Assembly: GCA_964466115.1 (NCBI GenBank)
Contig: CAYXMH010000007.1
Location: 1 to 64,000, forward strand
Direction: 5' to 3'
DNA length: 64,000 nt
Origin: Pseudolysobacter sp964466115
GTDB lineage: Bacteria; Pseudomonadota; Gammaproteobacteria; Xanthomonadales; Rhodanobacteraceae
Of this stretch, positions 1 through 6,402 are shown one piece after another (the first letter of the stretch is position 1; each line of letters begins with the position of its first letter). A model generated the notes under the pieces. It was not told where the DNA came from. It did no database searches and worked only from the letters and a program-made list of their open reading frames with translations. The position numbers were made by a program, and so were the translations under genes.

Positions 1-1
1 C

Positions 2-1633
2 AACACCACCGTGCTGACGCTCACCACCCGGTATGCCTACACCTTGGCCGATCGATTAAGCGCCATGACCTACCCCAGTGGGTTGCAGGTCACCTATGTC
101 AGAAACGCGATCGGCCAGATCAACCAAATCAGCTACAAACCCACCCCCACGGCCGCAACCACTGCGATACTGAGCAGTGCGACGTATTTGCCGTTTGGCC
201 CCATCAATACCCTCACTTTTGGCAATGGCCGGCGCCAGACCAAGAGTTACGATCAAAACTACGGCATTGATGCGATTTCAAGCACCTCGGCTGGCGGATT
301 GACGCTCGATTTCAGCTTGGATGCGATGGGCAATGTGCAGGACGCCAGCAATGCACTGGGATTAACCCCACCGACGCAGCGTTATCGCTATGACGATCTG
401 TATCGGTTAACGGAAGTCGATAATTCGGCAGCGGCAGTGCTCGAAGGCTACAGCTACACCAAGACCGGGGATCGTACGAGAAAGACCAAACAGGGACAGG
501 CGGATCAGATCTACGTCTATCCCACGACCAGCCATCGATTGCAGAGTGTGGCGGGAACAGCACGAAGCTACGACGCCGACGGCAACCTCACCAGTATGGG
601 CTTAAGCTACGACGCCAGAAACCGATTGGCGGGCTGGCAACTTCAACCGGACGGCACGATCAATCTGGTCAGCAATTCGGTTCAATACCAATACAACGGC
701 AAAGGCGAGCGCGTGGCCAAGCAAAGCGTCACTTACGATAACGCCATACCTCTACCCGGAGAACCGAGCGGCTGGCTATTGGGCGGCCAAGCGTACACGT
801 ATGGCGAAGGCGGACAGATCACGGGCGAATACTCAGTCACCGGCCAGGCGATTGTCGAATACCTGTACCTAGACAACCAACCGATCGCGATTCAGAAGAC
901 CAATAAGCTCTATTACATCGAAACCGATCATCTCAACACGCCAAGACAAGTGATCGACCCGACCCGAAACGTCACCGTCTGGAGATGGGATTTCTTTGGC
1001 AGTGCGTTTGGAGAAAACGGACCGAATCAAGATCCGGATGCCGATGGAATTCCGTTCGTTTTGAACCTGAGATTTCCGGGGCAGTATTACGATCAAGAAA
1101 CCAACCTTAACTACAACTACTTCCGAGATTACGAGCCAACAACCGGCAGATATGTCGAGAGTGATCCCATTGGGCTGAATGGCGGCGTATCGACTTACGC
1201 TTATGTTGGTCTTTCTCCATTGAAGAATACGGACCCAGCTGGTTTGGATTTCTGGGTTGAATCGGGAGTGCCTGGCAAGGAAGGTGGCGGTGGATATCAC
1301 CGCAGCCTATGTGTTGGTAATCCCAATGGTAAGAACCGTTGTTTCAGCTTTGGTGCAGAAGATTGCACTGGCTTGATGGATTGTTGGAACGCACATGGTT
1401 CTATCTATGAGGATATGGTGCCCGGCGGAGAAATAGACAGCTCGACTTACCGAAAAACCTCATTAGACACTGATAGTAAGATCGAAAGCGAGCTAGCTAC
1501 TGCTCTTGGCAAGCGTGGTAGATATTGGCTACTTGGAAACAATTGCCGAGACTGGTCGTATAAAAAATGGTGGGAAATCAACCTTAAGTATTTACAATTC
1601 AATATTCCGGCAGTTGCGCCACCAAGAAACTAA
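2..1633 (+). CDS. RHS-repeat polymorphic toxin, 3' part, with papain/LRAT-like tip (5' end outside window)
   Basis: The frame is open from the window edge, so only the C-terminal part of a much larger RHS protein is seen; residues are numbered from the in-frame GTG at 11. Residues 1-412 are YD/RHS repeats (RYRYDDLYRLTEV, SYDADGNLTSMGLSYDAR, YIETDHLNTPRQV) ending in the RHS core (RDYEPTTGRYVESDPIGL) and the DPAGL junction at 408-412, where the toxin tip is normally cleaved off. The tip (413-540) has His430 (GYHRS) followed by Cys512 in GNNCRDWS. A His before an NNC motif is the order seen in permuted papain-like/LRAT-like hydrolases, so an amidase, peptidase or acyltransferase toxin is inferred; the exact family is not recognised. 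RHS proteins store a toxin inside a shell and deliver it to competitors, often through type VI or other secretion systems. The gene downstream is the candidate immunity gene. Confidence 0.85.
   Translation, partial: NTTVLTLTTRYAYTLADRLSAMTYPSGLQVTYVRNAIGQINQISYKPTPTAATTAILSSATYLPFGPINTLTFGNGRRQTKSYDQNYGIDAISSTSAGGLTLDFSLDAMGNVQDASNALGLTPPTQRYRYDDLYRLTEVDNSAAAVLEGYSYTKTGDRTRKTKQGQADQIYVYPTTSHRLQSVAGTARSYDADGNLTSMGLSYDARNRLAGWQLQPDGTINLVSNSVQYQYNGKGERVAKQSVTYDNAIPLPGEPSGWLLGGQAYTYGEGGQITGEYSVTGQAIVEYLYLDNQPIAIQKTNKLYYIETDHLNTPRQVIDPTRNVTVWRWDFFGSAFGENGPNQDPDADGIPFVLNLRFPGQYYDQETNLNYNYFRDYEPTTGRYVESDPIGLNGGVSTYAYVGLSPLKNTDPAGLDFWVESGVPGKEGGGGYHRSLCVGNPNGKNRCFSFGAEDCTGLMDCWNAHGSIYEDMVPGGEIDSSTYRKTSLDTDSKIESELATALGKRGRYWLLGNNCRDWSYKKWWEINLKYLQFNIPAVAPPRN
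212..1205 (+). repeat. RHS core, copy 1 of a direct duplication
   Basis: This stretch is nearly identical to 1946-2938 in both DNA and protein. Similarity begins at the codons for LTF-NGRRQTKSYDQN and ends just after the YVESDPIGL core motif. Differences are mostly synonymous and are denser near the 5' end. The tips that follow are unrelated, which is the usual picture of RHS tip replacement. Confidence 0.9.
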
Positions 1634-1647
1634 AGCCTAAGGTTTAT

Positions 1648-1926
1648 ATGTCCAAGCGCTTGCTACTCACCCTATGCATTATTGTGACTTTGCACTTCAT
1701 ACTGAGTGTTTTTGTAATAGCTATGCATGTGTCCGAACGAGGGTTAATTCAAGACCCCCTACAACCTATGTTGTTAGTAGTCCTGCTTCCTTTGCAATCG
1801 ATTTGGCCAAATGGTGTCGCAAGAATTGGAGAAATACTTTTTATAACCGTTAATACAATAATTTATGTAGTAGCGACATACGTTTGTTTTTGTGCTTTTC
1901 ATAAAATTAATAAAACAACCAAATGA
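1648..1926 (+). CDS. Small membrane protein, candidate immunity to the first RHS tip
   Basis: This 92-aa protein is not recognised. It starts 14 bases after the RHS gene and is largely hydrophobic. Probable membrane segments are at about residues 5-26 (LLLTLCIIVTLHFILSVFVI), 40-57 and 64-86, with a basic tail (HKINKTTK). Base composition is much richer in A/T than the RHS cores on either side, as is usual for exchangeable tip-immunity modules. Its stop overlaps the start of the next RHS fragment by four bases (ATGA). In RHS loci the gene directly after the toxin tip is normally its cognate immunity gene, so an immunity role is inferred from position only. A membrane location would suit a toxin acting at or through the inner membrane. 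Confidence 0.6.
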   Translation: MSKRLLLTLCIIVTLHFILSVFVIAMHVSERGLIQDPLQPMLLVVLLPLQSIWPNGVARIGEILFITVNTIIYVVATYVCFCAFHKINKTTK

Positions 1927-3335
1927 ACATAAAAATAAATATACTAACCTTTAATAATGGTCGTCGCCAAACCAAAAGTTACGACCAAAACTACGGCATT
2001 GACGCGATCTCAAGCACATCCGCTGGGGGTTTAACGCTCGATTTCAGCTTGGATGCGGTCGGCAATGTGCAGGACGCCAGCAGTGCACTGGGATTAACCC
2101 CACCGACGCAGCGCTATCGGTATGATGATCTGTACCGGTTAACGGAAGTTGATAGTGCTACAGCGGCAATTCTCGAAGGCTACACCTACGCCAAGACCGG
2201 CGATCGCACGAGAAAGACCAAGCAAGGCCAAGCGGACCAGATCTACGTCTATCCCACCACCAGCCACCGATTGCAGAGTGTGGCGGGAACACCAAGAACC
2301 TACGACGCCGACGGCAACCTCACCAGCATGGGCTTAAGCTACGATGCCAGAAACCGATTGGCCGGCTGGCAACTTCAACCGGACGGCACGATCAATCTGG
2401 TTAGTAATTCAGTCCAATATCAATACAACGGCAAAGGCGAGCGCGTGGCCAAACAGAGTGTCACCTACGATAACGCCACACCACTACCCGGAGAACCGAG
2501 CGGCTGGCTATTGGGCGGCCAAGCGTACGTCTACGGCGAAGGCGGACAGATCACGGGCGAATACTCAATAACTGGCCAGGCGATCGTTGAATACCTGTAC
2601 ATCGACAATCAGCCGATCGCGATCCAAAAGGCCAATAAGCTGTATTACATCGAAACCGATCACCTAAACACCCCAAGACAAGTGATCGACCCGACCAGAA
2701 ACGTCACCGTCTGGAGATGGGATTTCTTTGGCAGTGCGTTTGGGGAGAATCTACCGAATCAAGATCCGGATGCGGATGGCATTCCGTTCGTTTTGAACCT
2801 GCGGTTTACGGGGCAGTATTACGATCAAGAAACCAACCTTAACTACAACCACTTTAGGGACTATGAGCCCAACACAGGTAGATACGTCGAGAGTGATCCT
2901 ATTGGGCTAGATGGCGGGCCGTCCACCTATGCATTTGTTTCCTCGAGCTCCTTGAACCGAACTGATTTTTACGGCCTTGCAGGATGCGGCTCAGGTTGGA
3001 ATGAACGCCTTGTGCCAGATAATCCTTTCCGGTTTAAATTTAGTTCCTGTTGCGATGATCACGATGACTGTTATGACTGCAAAGGCTTGGCGGCAGGATT
3101 TAAGAAAAATGACTGCGATACGAATTTCCGCAATTGCATGCGGGGAAAATGTAATAAATACAGTCCACCCATTCATTTTGTATGCAATAGGTTCGCTGGA
3201 ACTTACTACCAGTTCGTAAAACGATTGGGTCAGAGTTCGTATGATGGAGGCGTAAAAAATTGTCCATGCAATCCATCCGGAGGTGGTGGCTCCTCGTCTC
3301 CACCGCCATGGATTTTGGATGGTTGGGGCGGGTGA
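1923..3335 (+). CDS. Orphan RHS core fragment with phospholipase A2-like toxin tip
   Basis: This 470-aa frame lacks the N-terminal shell of a full RHS protein. Residues 9-345 repeat the core of the upstream gene. The junction motif is altered, DFYGL at 348-352 instead of DPxGL. The tip (353-470) carries a secreted phospholipase A2 signature: CCDDHDDCYDC at 376-386, matching the CCxxHDxCY active site, with His380 and Asp381 at the catalytic and calcium-binding positions. A second motif, NDCDTNFRNC at 396-405, puts Asp399 where the second catalytic Asp of PLA2 sits. Other cysteines (C398, C405 and more) would form the expected disulfides, so it should act in the oxidising periplasm on membrane phospholipids. 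The first residues are A/T-rich and the start overlaps the preceding stop, so it may be silent until recombination moves the tip onto the full-length gene. Confidence 0.8.
   Translation: MNIKINILTFNNGRRQTKSYDQNYGIDAISSTSAGGLTLDFSLDAVGNVQDASSALGLTPPTQRYRYDDLYRLTEVDSATAAILEGYTYAKTGDRTRKTKQGQADQIYVYPTTSHRLQSVAGTPRTYDADGNLTSMGLSYDARNRLAGWQLQPDGTINLVSNSVQYQYNGKGERVAKQSVTYDNATPLPGEPSGWLLGGQAYVYGEGGQITGEYSITGQAIVEYLYIDNQPIAIQKANKLYYIETDHLNTPRQVIDPTRNVTVWRWDFFGSAFGENLPNQDPDADGIPFVLNLRFTGQYYDQETNLNYNHFRDYEPNTGRYVESDPIGLDGGPSTYAFVSSSSLNRTDFYGLAGCGSGWNERLVPDNPFRFKFSSCCDDHDDCYDCKGLAAGFKKNDCDTNFRNCMRGKCNKYSPPIHFVCNRFAGTYYQFVKRLGQSSYDGGVKNCPCNPSGGGGSSSPPPWILDGWGG
1946..2938 (+). repeat. RHS core, copy 2 of a direct duplication
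   Basis: This is the partner of 212-1205. About 1 kb of near-identical sequence in direct orientation could support homologous recombination. Such an event would delete the first tip plus its immunity gene and fuse the PLA2-like tip to the full RHS shell. Confidence 0.9.
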
Positions 3336-3344
3336 AGAAACACT

Positions 3345-3875
3345 ATGTATCCTTATCGCATTTTCTATTTACTAGCATTTGCTTGTCTTGGTGGATGTCT
3401 TGACATTTCCTCCCGCTCAGCGCCTAAACTATGGGAAGGATATGATCCTGGCGATGTGTATGTGACCGCTGTAGATCTGTTCATAATGAAAGTAGATGAT
3501 GGCATGGCAGGCGAACGCATTGCACTGGTTCCGACGCGCCAACCTAGAACCCCGCACTCAACAACACTTTATGGGGCGCCCTTCGGGTCTGCGACAGAGG
3601 AAAATTGTCATACACTTTCTGATTGTGTCGGAATACTTCCCGCAGCCACTTTTTTGAAGCCAAGTCGCGTTGAACGGCACCATGGATTGAACTGGTGGTA
3701 CGGTAAACATGACGATATCATCTTGTTTGCTGTCTTCACCGAATCGAAGCAAGGCATCAAGGAAGTGGATATTACCGATTTATCTATTTTTTACGAAAGC
3801 AAAGATAGTCCAAATGAAGGCCCCTTTCTTTTTTCCCCAAATCCCACGTTACTTCATCCTGATATTGGCCAGTGA
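3345..3875 (+). CDS. Lipoprotein, candidate immunity to the PLA2-like tip
   Basis: This 176-aa protein follows the PLA2-tip gene by nine bases. The N-terminus is a lipoprotein signal: a short basic start, a hydrophobic stretch (IFYLLAFACLGG) and a lipobox LGGC with the acylated Cys near residue 18. Asp follows the Cys, which in E. coli retains lipoproteins in the inner membrane. The mature part has no domain I recognise. Known periplasmic phospholipase effectors of type VI systems are neutralised by lipoproteins encoded next to them. Immunity to the upstream tip is therefore a reasonable inference from position, predicted location and the periplasmic nature of a disulfide-rich PLA2. Confidence 0.65.
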   Translation: MYPYRIFYLLAFACLGGCLDISSRSAPKLWEGYDPGDVYVTAVDLFIMKVDDGMAGERIALVPTRQPRTPHSTTLYGAPFGSATEENCHTLSDCVGILPAATFLKPSRVERHHGLNWWYGKHDDIILFAVFTESKQGIKEVDITDLSIFYESKDSPNEGPFLFSPNPTLLHPDIGQ

Positions 3876-4078
3876 GCACTAATTGCCAAGAATGGGCGGG
3901 TGGTCTAAGGAGTATGGGATCAGGTCTTGTAATGACACGTCGCACCCCTCCACGTCCTCGCCAATAGACGGCAATACAGTTACGGAAATCATTGAACATC
4001 GCCGCATGGAGCCAATTTTCTACGTTGTTGACGACGTTAACTTGAGGACAGAGCTAGTCCCATAGATTATGCGATCCC
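3876..4078. other. Intergenic stretch after the RHS island
   Basis: About 200 bases lie between the candidate immunity lipoprotein and the convergent higA gene. A 60-codon frame at 3883-4065 exists, but it has no ribosome site, no recognisable motif and an unusual composition. I see no convincing gene, RNA or terminator hairpin here. Confidence 0.5.
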
Positions 4079-4486
4079 TTACAGAAAAACCGCCGGGCTC
4101 ACTTTGAAACGGGCCGCGAGTGCGCGGATTTGGCGCGCGTTGAGTTCTCGATGTCCGCTTAGAATTTCGGACACGACGCCTTGGGTTCCAATGTCGGATA
4201 GATCGACTTGGCGCAGACCGTGCTGGTCCATGAGAAAACGGAGCGTTTCCCCTGCGCTGGCTTGCGGAATGGCGTAGTTCTGTGCGTCATATTCGGCAAT
4301 CAGGTTCCCCAGCGTGCCGATCAAACCGGCCAGCGGACTCTTCTCATCCGCGGCCCCGCTATCCAGGAGGTTATTCAGTGCCTTCACGGCGGCCTGGTAA
4401 TCCGCCTTAGAGCGAATAGGATGAATCGGCACAAGCGCGTTAAGCGCCGTGTAGCGGCTTTCAATGGTGCGAAGGGCTGCGTTCAT
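4079..4486 (-). CDS. higA: HigA-type antitoxin (XRE-like HTH)
   Basis: This 135-aa protein has the layout of HigA antitoxins of the toxin-first higBA type: an N-terminal helical region (IRSKADYQAAVKALNNLL) and a C-terminal helix-turn-helix at about 85-135 (LRFLMDQHGLRQVDLSDI, VSEILSGHRELNARQIRAL). It should bind HigB and block it, and with HigB repress the shared promoter. The start at 4486 gives an ATGA overlap with the higB stop; a longer upstream frame (to 4546) lies inside higB and was not chosen. The operator is at 4774-4802. Confidence 0.85.
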   Translation of the reverse strand: MNAALRTIESRYTALNALVPIHPIRSKADYQAAVKALNNLLDSGAADEKSPLAGLIGTLGNLIAEYDAQNYAIPQASAGETLRFLMDQHGLRQVDLSDIGTQGVVSEILSGHRELNARQIRALAARFKVSPAVFL

Positions 4487-4770
4487 GAGGGCGGCTTCCA
4501 ATTGTCGTAGTCGGTATGAGTGAAAATATGGCGAACATAGAGGCACTGCGTGTTGAAGTGGATGGCGGTGATAATTCGATACTTGTTGCCCGAAATATCG
4601 AAGACATAAAAATCGCTAACTCGATCCACGCTATTGAAGGTCTTCTTGAGGCTAGCAAAGTGCGGGAATTGACCTCTTTCAAGCGTTTTGCGCCACGCTT
4701 GCAGCGGACGCTGCGCGTCTACGTTGCTCATAGCGAAGTCCTTCAATGTCTTGTTCGAGATCACACGCAT
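4483..4770 (-). CDS. higB: HigB-type mRNA interferase toxin
   Basis: This 95-aa protein starts MRVISNKTLKDFA and contains FYVFDISGNKYRIITAIHF and CLYVRHIFTHTDYDNW. These motifs are typical of the HigB family of RelE-fold ribosome-dependent mRNA interferases, which cut translated mRNA when free of antitoxin. It lies upstream of higA, the usual toxin-first order, with a four-base overlap that couples translation. The frame is open further upstream (to 4824), but the conserved family start is the ATG at 4770. That ATG lies three bases after the palindromic operator and has no ribosome site, so a leaderless or nearly leaderless transcript is possible. Confidence 0.88.
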   Translation of the reverse strand: MRVISNKTLKDFAMSNVDAQRPLQAWRKTLERGQFPHFASLKKTFNSVDRVSDFYVFDISGNKYRIITAIHFNTQCLYVRHIFTHTDYDNWKPPS

Positions 4771-4773
4771 AAC

Positions 4774-4802
4774 GCAATATATCTCATTTTGAGATATATT
4801 GC
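4774..4802 (-). promoter_or_regulatory. Perfect palindromic operator/promoter of higBA
   Basis: This is a perfect inverted repeat with 13-bp arms (GCAATATATCTCA and its complement) around a 3-base TTT spacer, ending three bases before the higB ATG. On the minus strand it contains TATATT, a good -10 candidate, only five bases before the start codon. Binding of the antitoxin complex here would cover the promoter, the standard autoregulation of this type of system. The palindrome is seen directly; the promoter assignment is inference. Confidence 0.75.
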
Positions 4803-4860
4803 TAGCTGCTATTGAATTCCACAAGCAATAGAAACGGCATGTGCGGCAATTTTAAGGAAT

Positions 4861-4930
4861 CCGTTCATGCTGAGCCTGTCGAAGCACGGCGGCTATTCCA
4901 TTCACCCTTCGACAAGCTCAGGGCGAACGG
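4861..4930 (+). repeat. Dispersed palindromic element, family A, copy 1
   Basis: This 70-bp imperfect palindrome starts CCGTTCATGCTGAGCCTGTC and ends with its near complement (CTTCGACAAGCTCAGG...GAACGG). Related copies are at 6285-6354, 28858-28951 and 38450-38520. An A-rich stretch often precedes it (TTTTAAGAAA-like) and GAACGGAAAA ends each copy. It resembles REP-like intergenic repeats. Confidence 0.85.
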
Positions 4931-5090
4931 AAAAGAGGAATTTCTATCGTTTGTGGAAAAAGGCATCAAAAGAAGCGCTGATGGTGTAAGTACTACTGAT
5001 CGCCCTGGCGATGGGTGCGCTCAGATGAGGCGATATCTCGCTGAATGGCCTCGATCATAGAGATTCGAATTTGCGACTATAGAAAGCGTG

Positions 5091-5142
5091 TCGCAGCACC
5101 CCCACCGGCGCTGCGCGCAGACTCCCCTATCAAGAGGGAGTG
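5091..5142 (-). repeat. Dispersed palindromic element, family C, copy 1
   Basis: Read on the minus strand, it begins CACTCCCTCTTGATAGGGGA and ends GGTGGGGGTGCTGCGA, with a GCGC-rich centre. It matches 33247-33302 in both ends and in the central palindrome. It is non-coding and dispersed. Confidence 0.7.
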
Positions 5143-5231
5143 AAGATCAAGGGTGATGCGCCTCGGCTTACTATGATTAACCTTATTAACTTGTTACGCC
5201 TAATCGCGCCAAGATGGCGCTCCCACAAGGC

Positions 5232-6182
5232 TCACCAAAAACTGCGAATGCCCGCCACTCCTTGCGCACCGTGATTACGGGCTTGTTGCCAATCGATTTT
5301 ATTTACGCCACCCAATGCGTAAACCGGAACGCGAGCCAAATCGCAAAGTTGCGAAAATGCATCCCAACCGAGCGCGGGGAGTTGTGGGTGGCTGGGTGTT
5401 GGGTTTACCGGTGATAGCGTGATGAAATCGACGTCGAGTGCGTGGGCTAACTCCAGCTCTTCTTGGTTGTGGCAGGAAGCGGCGACCCATTGATTCGCTG
5501 GCAATGGTCGTTGTTTTAGGCTGCGCAGTTGTGCGCTGGTCAGATGCACGCCGGAAAGATGGAGTTCCTGCGCTAGTTCGATATCGGCGTTGATCAATAG
5601 CTCGGTGCCGGCGGAAAGACAAAGTTTTGAGACTTGCGATGCGAGTGCACGTAATTGATCGCGTGGTAGCGCTTTGTCGCGCAGTTGCAGCAGACGTTCA
5701 CCGCGTGCAAGTACGCGTTCGACTGAAGCAAGAAATGATTCGTCATTCGAAACCGGCTCCGGGGTAATCACATAATGCGGGGGAAGTTTCAGTGCGTGGA
5801 TTACCGGGCGATCGGCGGCGGGCATGTCGGCGATGTTCAAATCGGCTAGTGTTTGCCAGCGCAGATTTTGGCCTTCGCGGCCATAGGGTTCGCCGTGATA
5901 CGCATCGACACAATATACGGCCAGAACAATTCGTTTTGTCGGATAAATCCAAGGGATTCGGATTAAGGGGGTGAGTTGATCGGCGATCACGCCGATTTCT
6001 TCGAGTAATTCGCGCTTTAGGGCGACTTCCGGTAATTCACCGGGTTCGCATTTGCCGCCGGGGAATTCCCACAAGCCGCTTAAGTGTTTTCCGGGGGGGC
6101 GTTCGGCGAGAAGGATGCGGTTTTGTGGGTCGCGTAGGACGCCGGCGACGACATGCACGATGTTGACCGCATCGGAAGTCAT
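5232..6182 (-). CDS. Nudix (MutT-type) hydrolase fused to a thiamine-phosphate-synthase-like domain
   Basis: This 316-aa protein has two domains. Residues 8-130 are a Nudix domain with a complete box (GGKCEPGELPEVALKRELLE followed by EIG), related to MutT, which hydrolyses 8-oxo-dGTP to keep oxidised guanine out of DNA. Residues 148-316 resemble ThiE (TMP synthase): ITPEP, LLQLRDK, GVHLTS, FITLSPVNPTP, YALGGV. Several substrate-binding residues differ from true ThiE; for example the usual GPxxxTxTK loop reads SPVNPTPSHP, so TMP synthesis is doubtful. This fusion is known in many proteobacteria and is usually annotated as a Nudix family protein. The position downstream of secA matches mutT in E. 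coli. Sanitation of oxidised nucleotides is the likely role; the second domain's job is unknown. Confidence 0.85.
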   Translation of the reverse strand: MTSDAVNIVHVVAGVLRDPQNRILLAERPPGKHLSGLWEFPGGKCEPGELPEVALKRELLEEIGVIADQLTPLIRIPWIYPTKRIVLAVYCVDAYHGEPYGREGQNLRWQTLADLNIADMPAADRPVIHALKLPPHYVITPEPVSNDESFLASVERVLARGERLLQLRDKALPRDQLRALASQVSKLCLSAGTELLINADIELAQELHLSGVHLTSAQLRSLKQRPLPANQWVAASCHNQEELELAHALDVDFITLSPVNPTPSHPQLPALGWDAFSQLCDLARVPVYALGGVNKIDWQQARNHGAQGVAGIRSFW

Positions 6183-6284
6183 CGGTTTGGTGGAATAAAC
6201 TGGGTTAGCCCAAACTTAGCAACAATAAAAATCCGCGTAGCAAGTGGCGGCGTATTTGCTATTAGATTGGCAGTTTTACGAAAC

Positions 6285-6354
6285 CCGTTCATGCTGAGCC
6301 TGTCGAAGCATCGCGCCTTTTCCATTCACCCTTCGACAGGCTCAGGGCGAACGG
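6285..6354 (+). repeat. Dispersed palindromic element, family A, copy 2
   Basis: This copy runs CCGTTCATGCTGAGCCTGTC to CAGGGCGAACGG with intact arms, and lies in the 220-bp gap between secA and the MutT-like gene. It may act as a hairpin between the two cistrons. I see nothing else in the gap. Confidence 0.85.
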
Positions 6355-6402
6355 AAAAGGAGAATTCCTATTGCATATTACACAATTAGAATAAGCCCAC
6401 CA

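Larger units (their letters stand above)
4803..5231. other. Intergenic region with two repeat elements
   Basis: About 430 bases separate higB from the end of the MutT-like gene. They hold one copy each of two dispersed palindromic elements (4861-4930 and 5091-5142). Frames of 60-82 codons exist but run through the repeats and have no ribosome sites. Nothing else is recognised. It probably marks the boundary between the accessory island and the core cluster. Confidence 0.6.

Noticed and set aside
3883..4065. 60-codon frame after the candidate immunity lipoprotein
   Set aside because: No ribosome site, motif or neighbour support.
4812..5060. 82-codon frame upstream of higB
   Set aside because: Its central part is the family A palindrome, which appears in other gaps in other frames.
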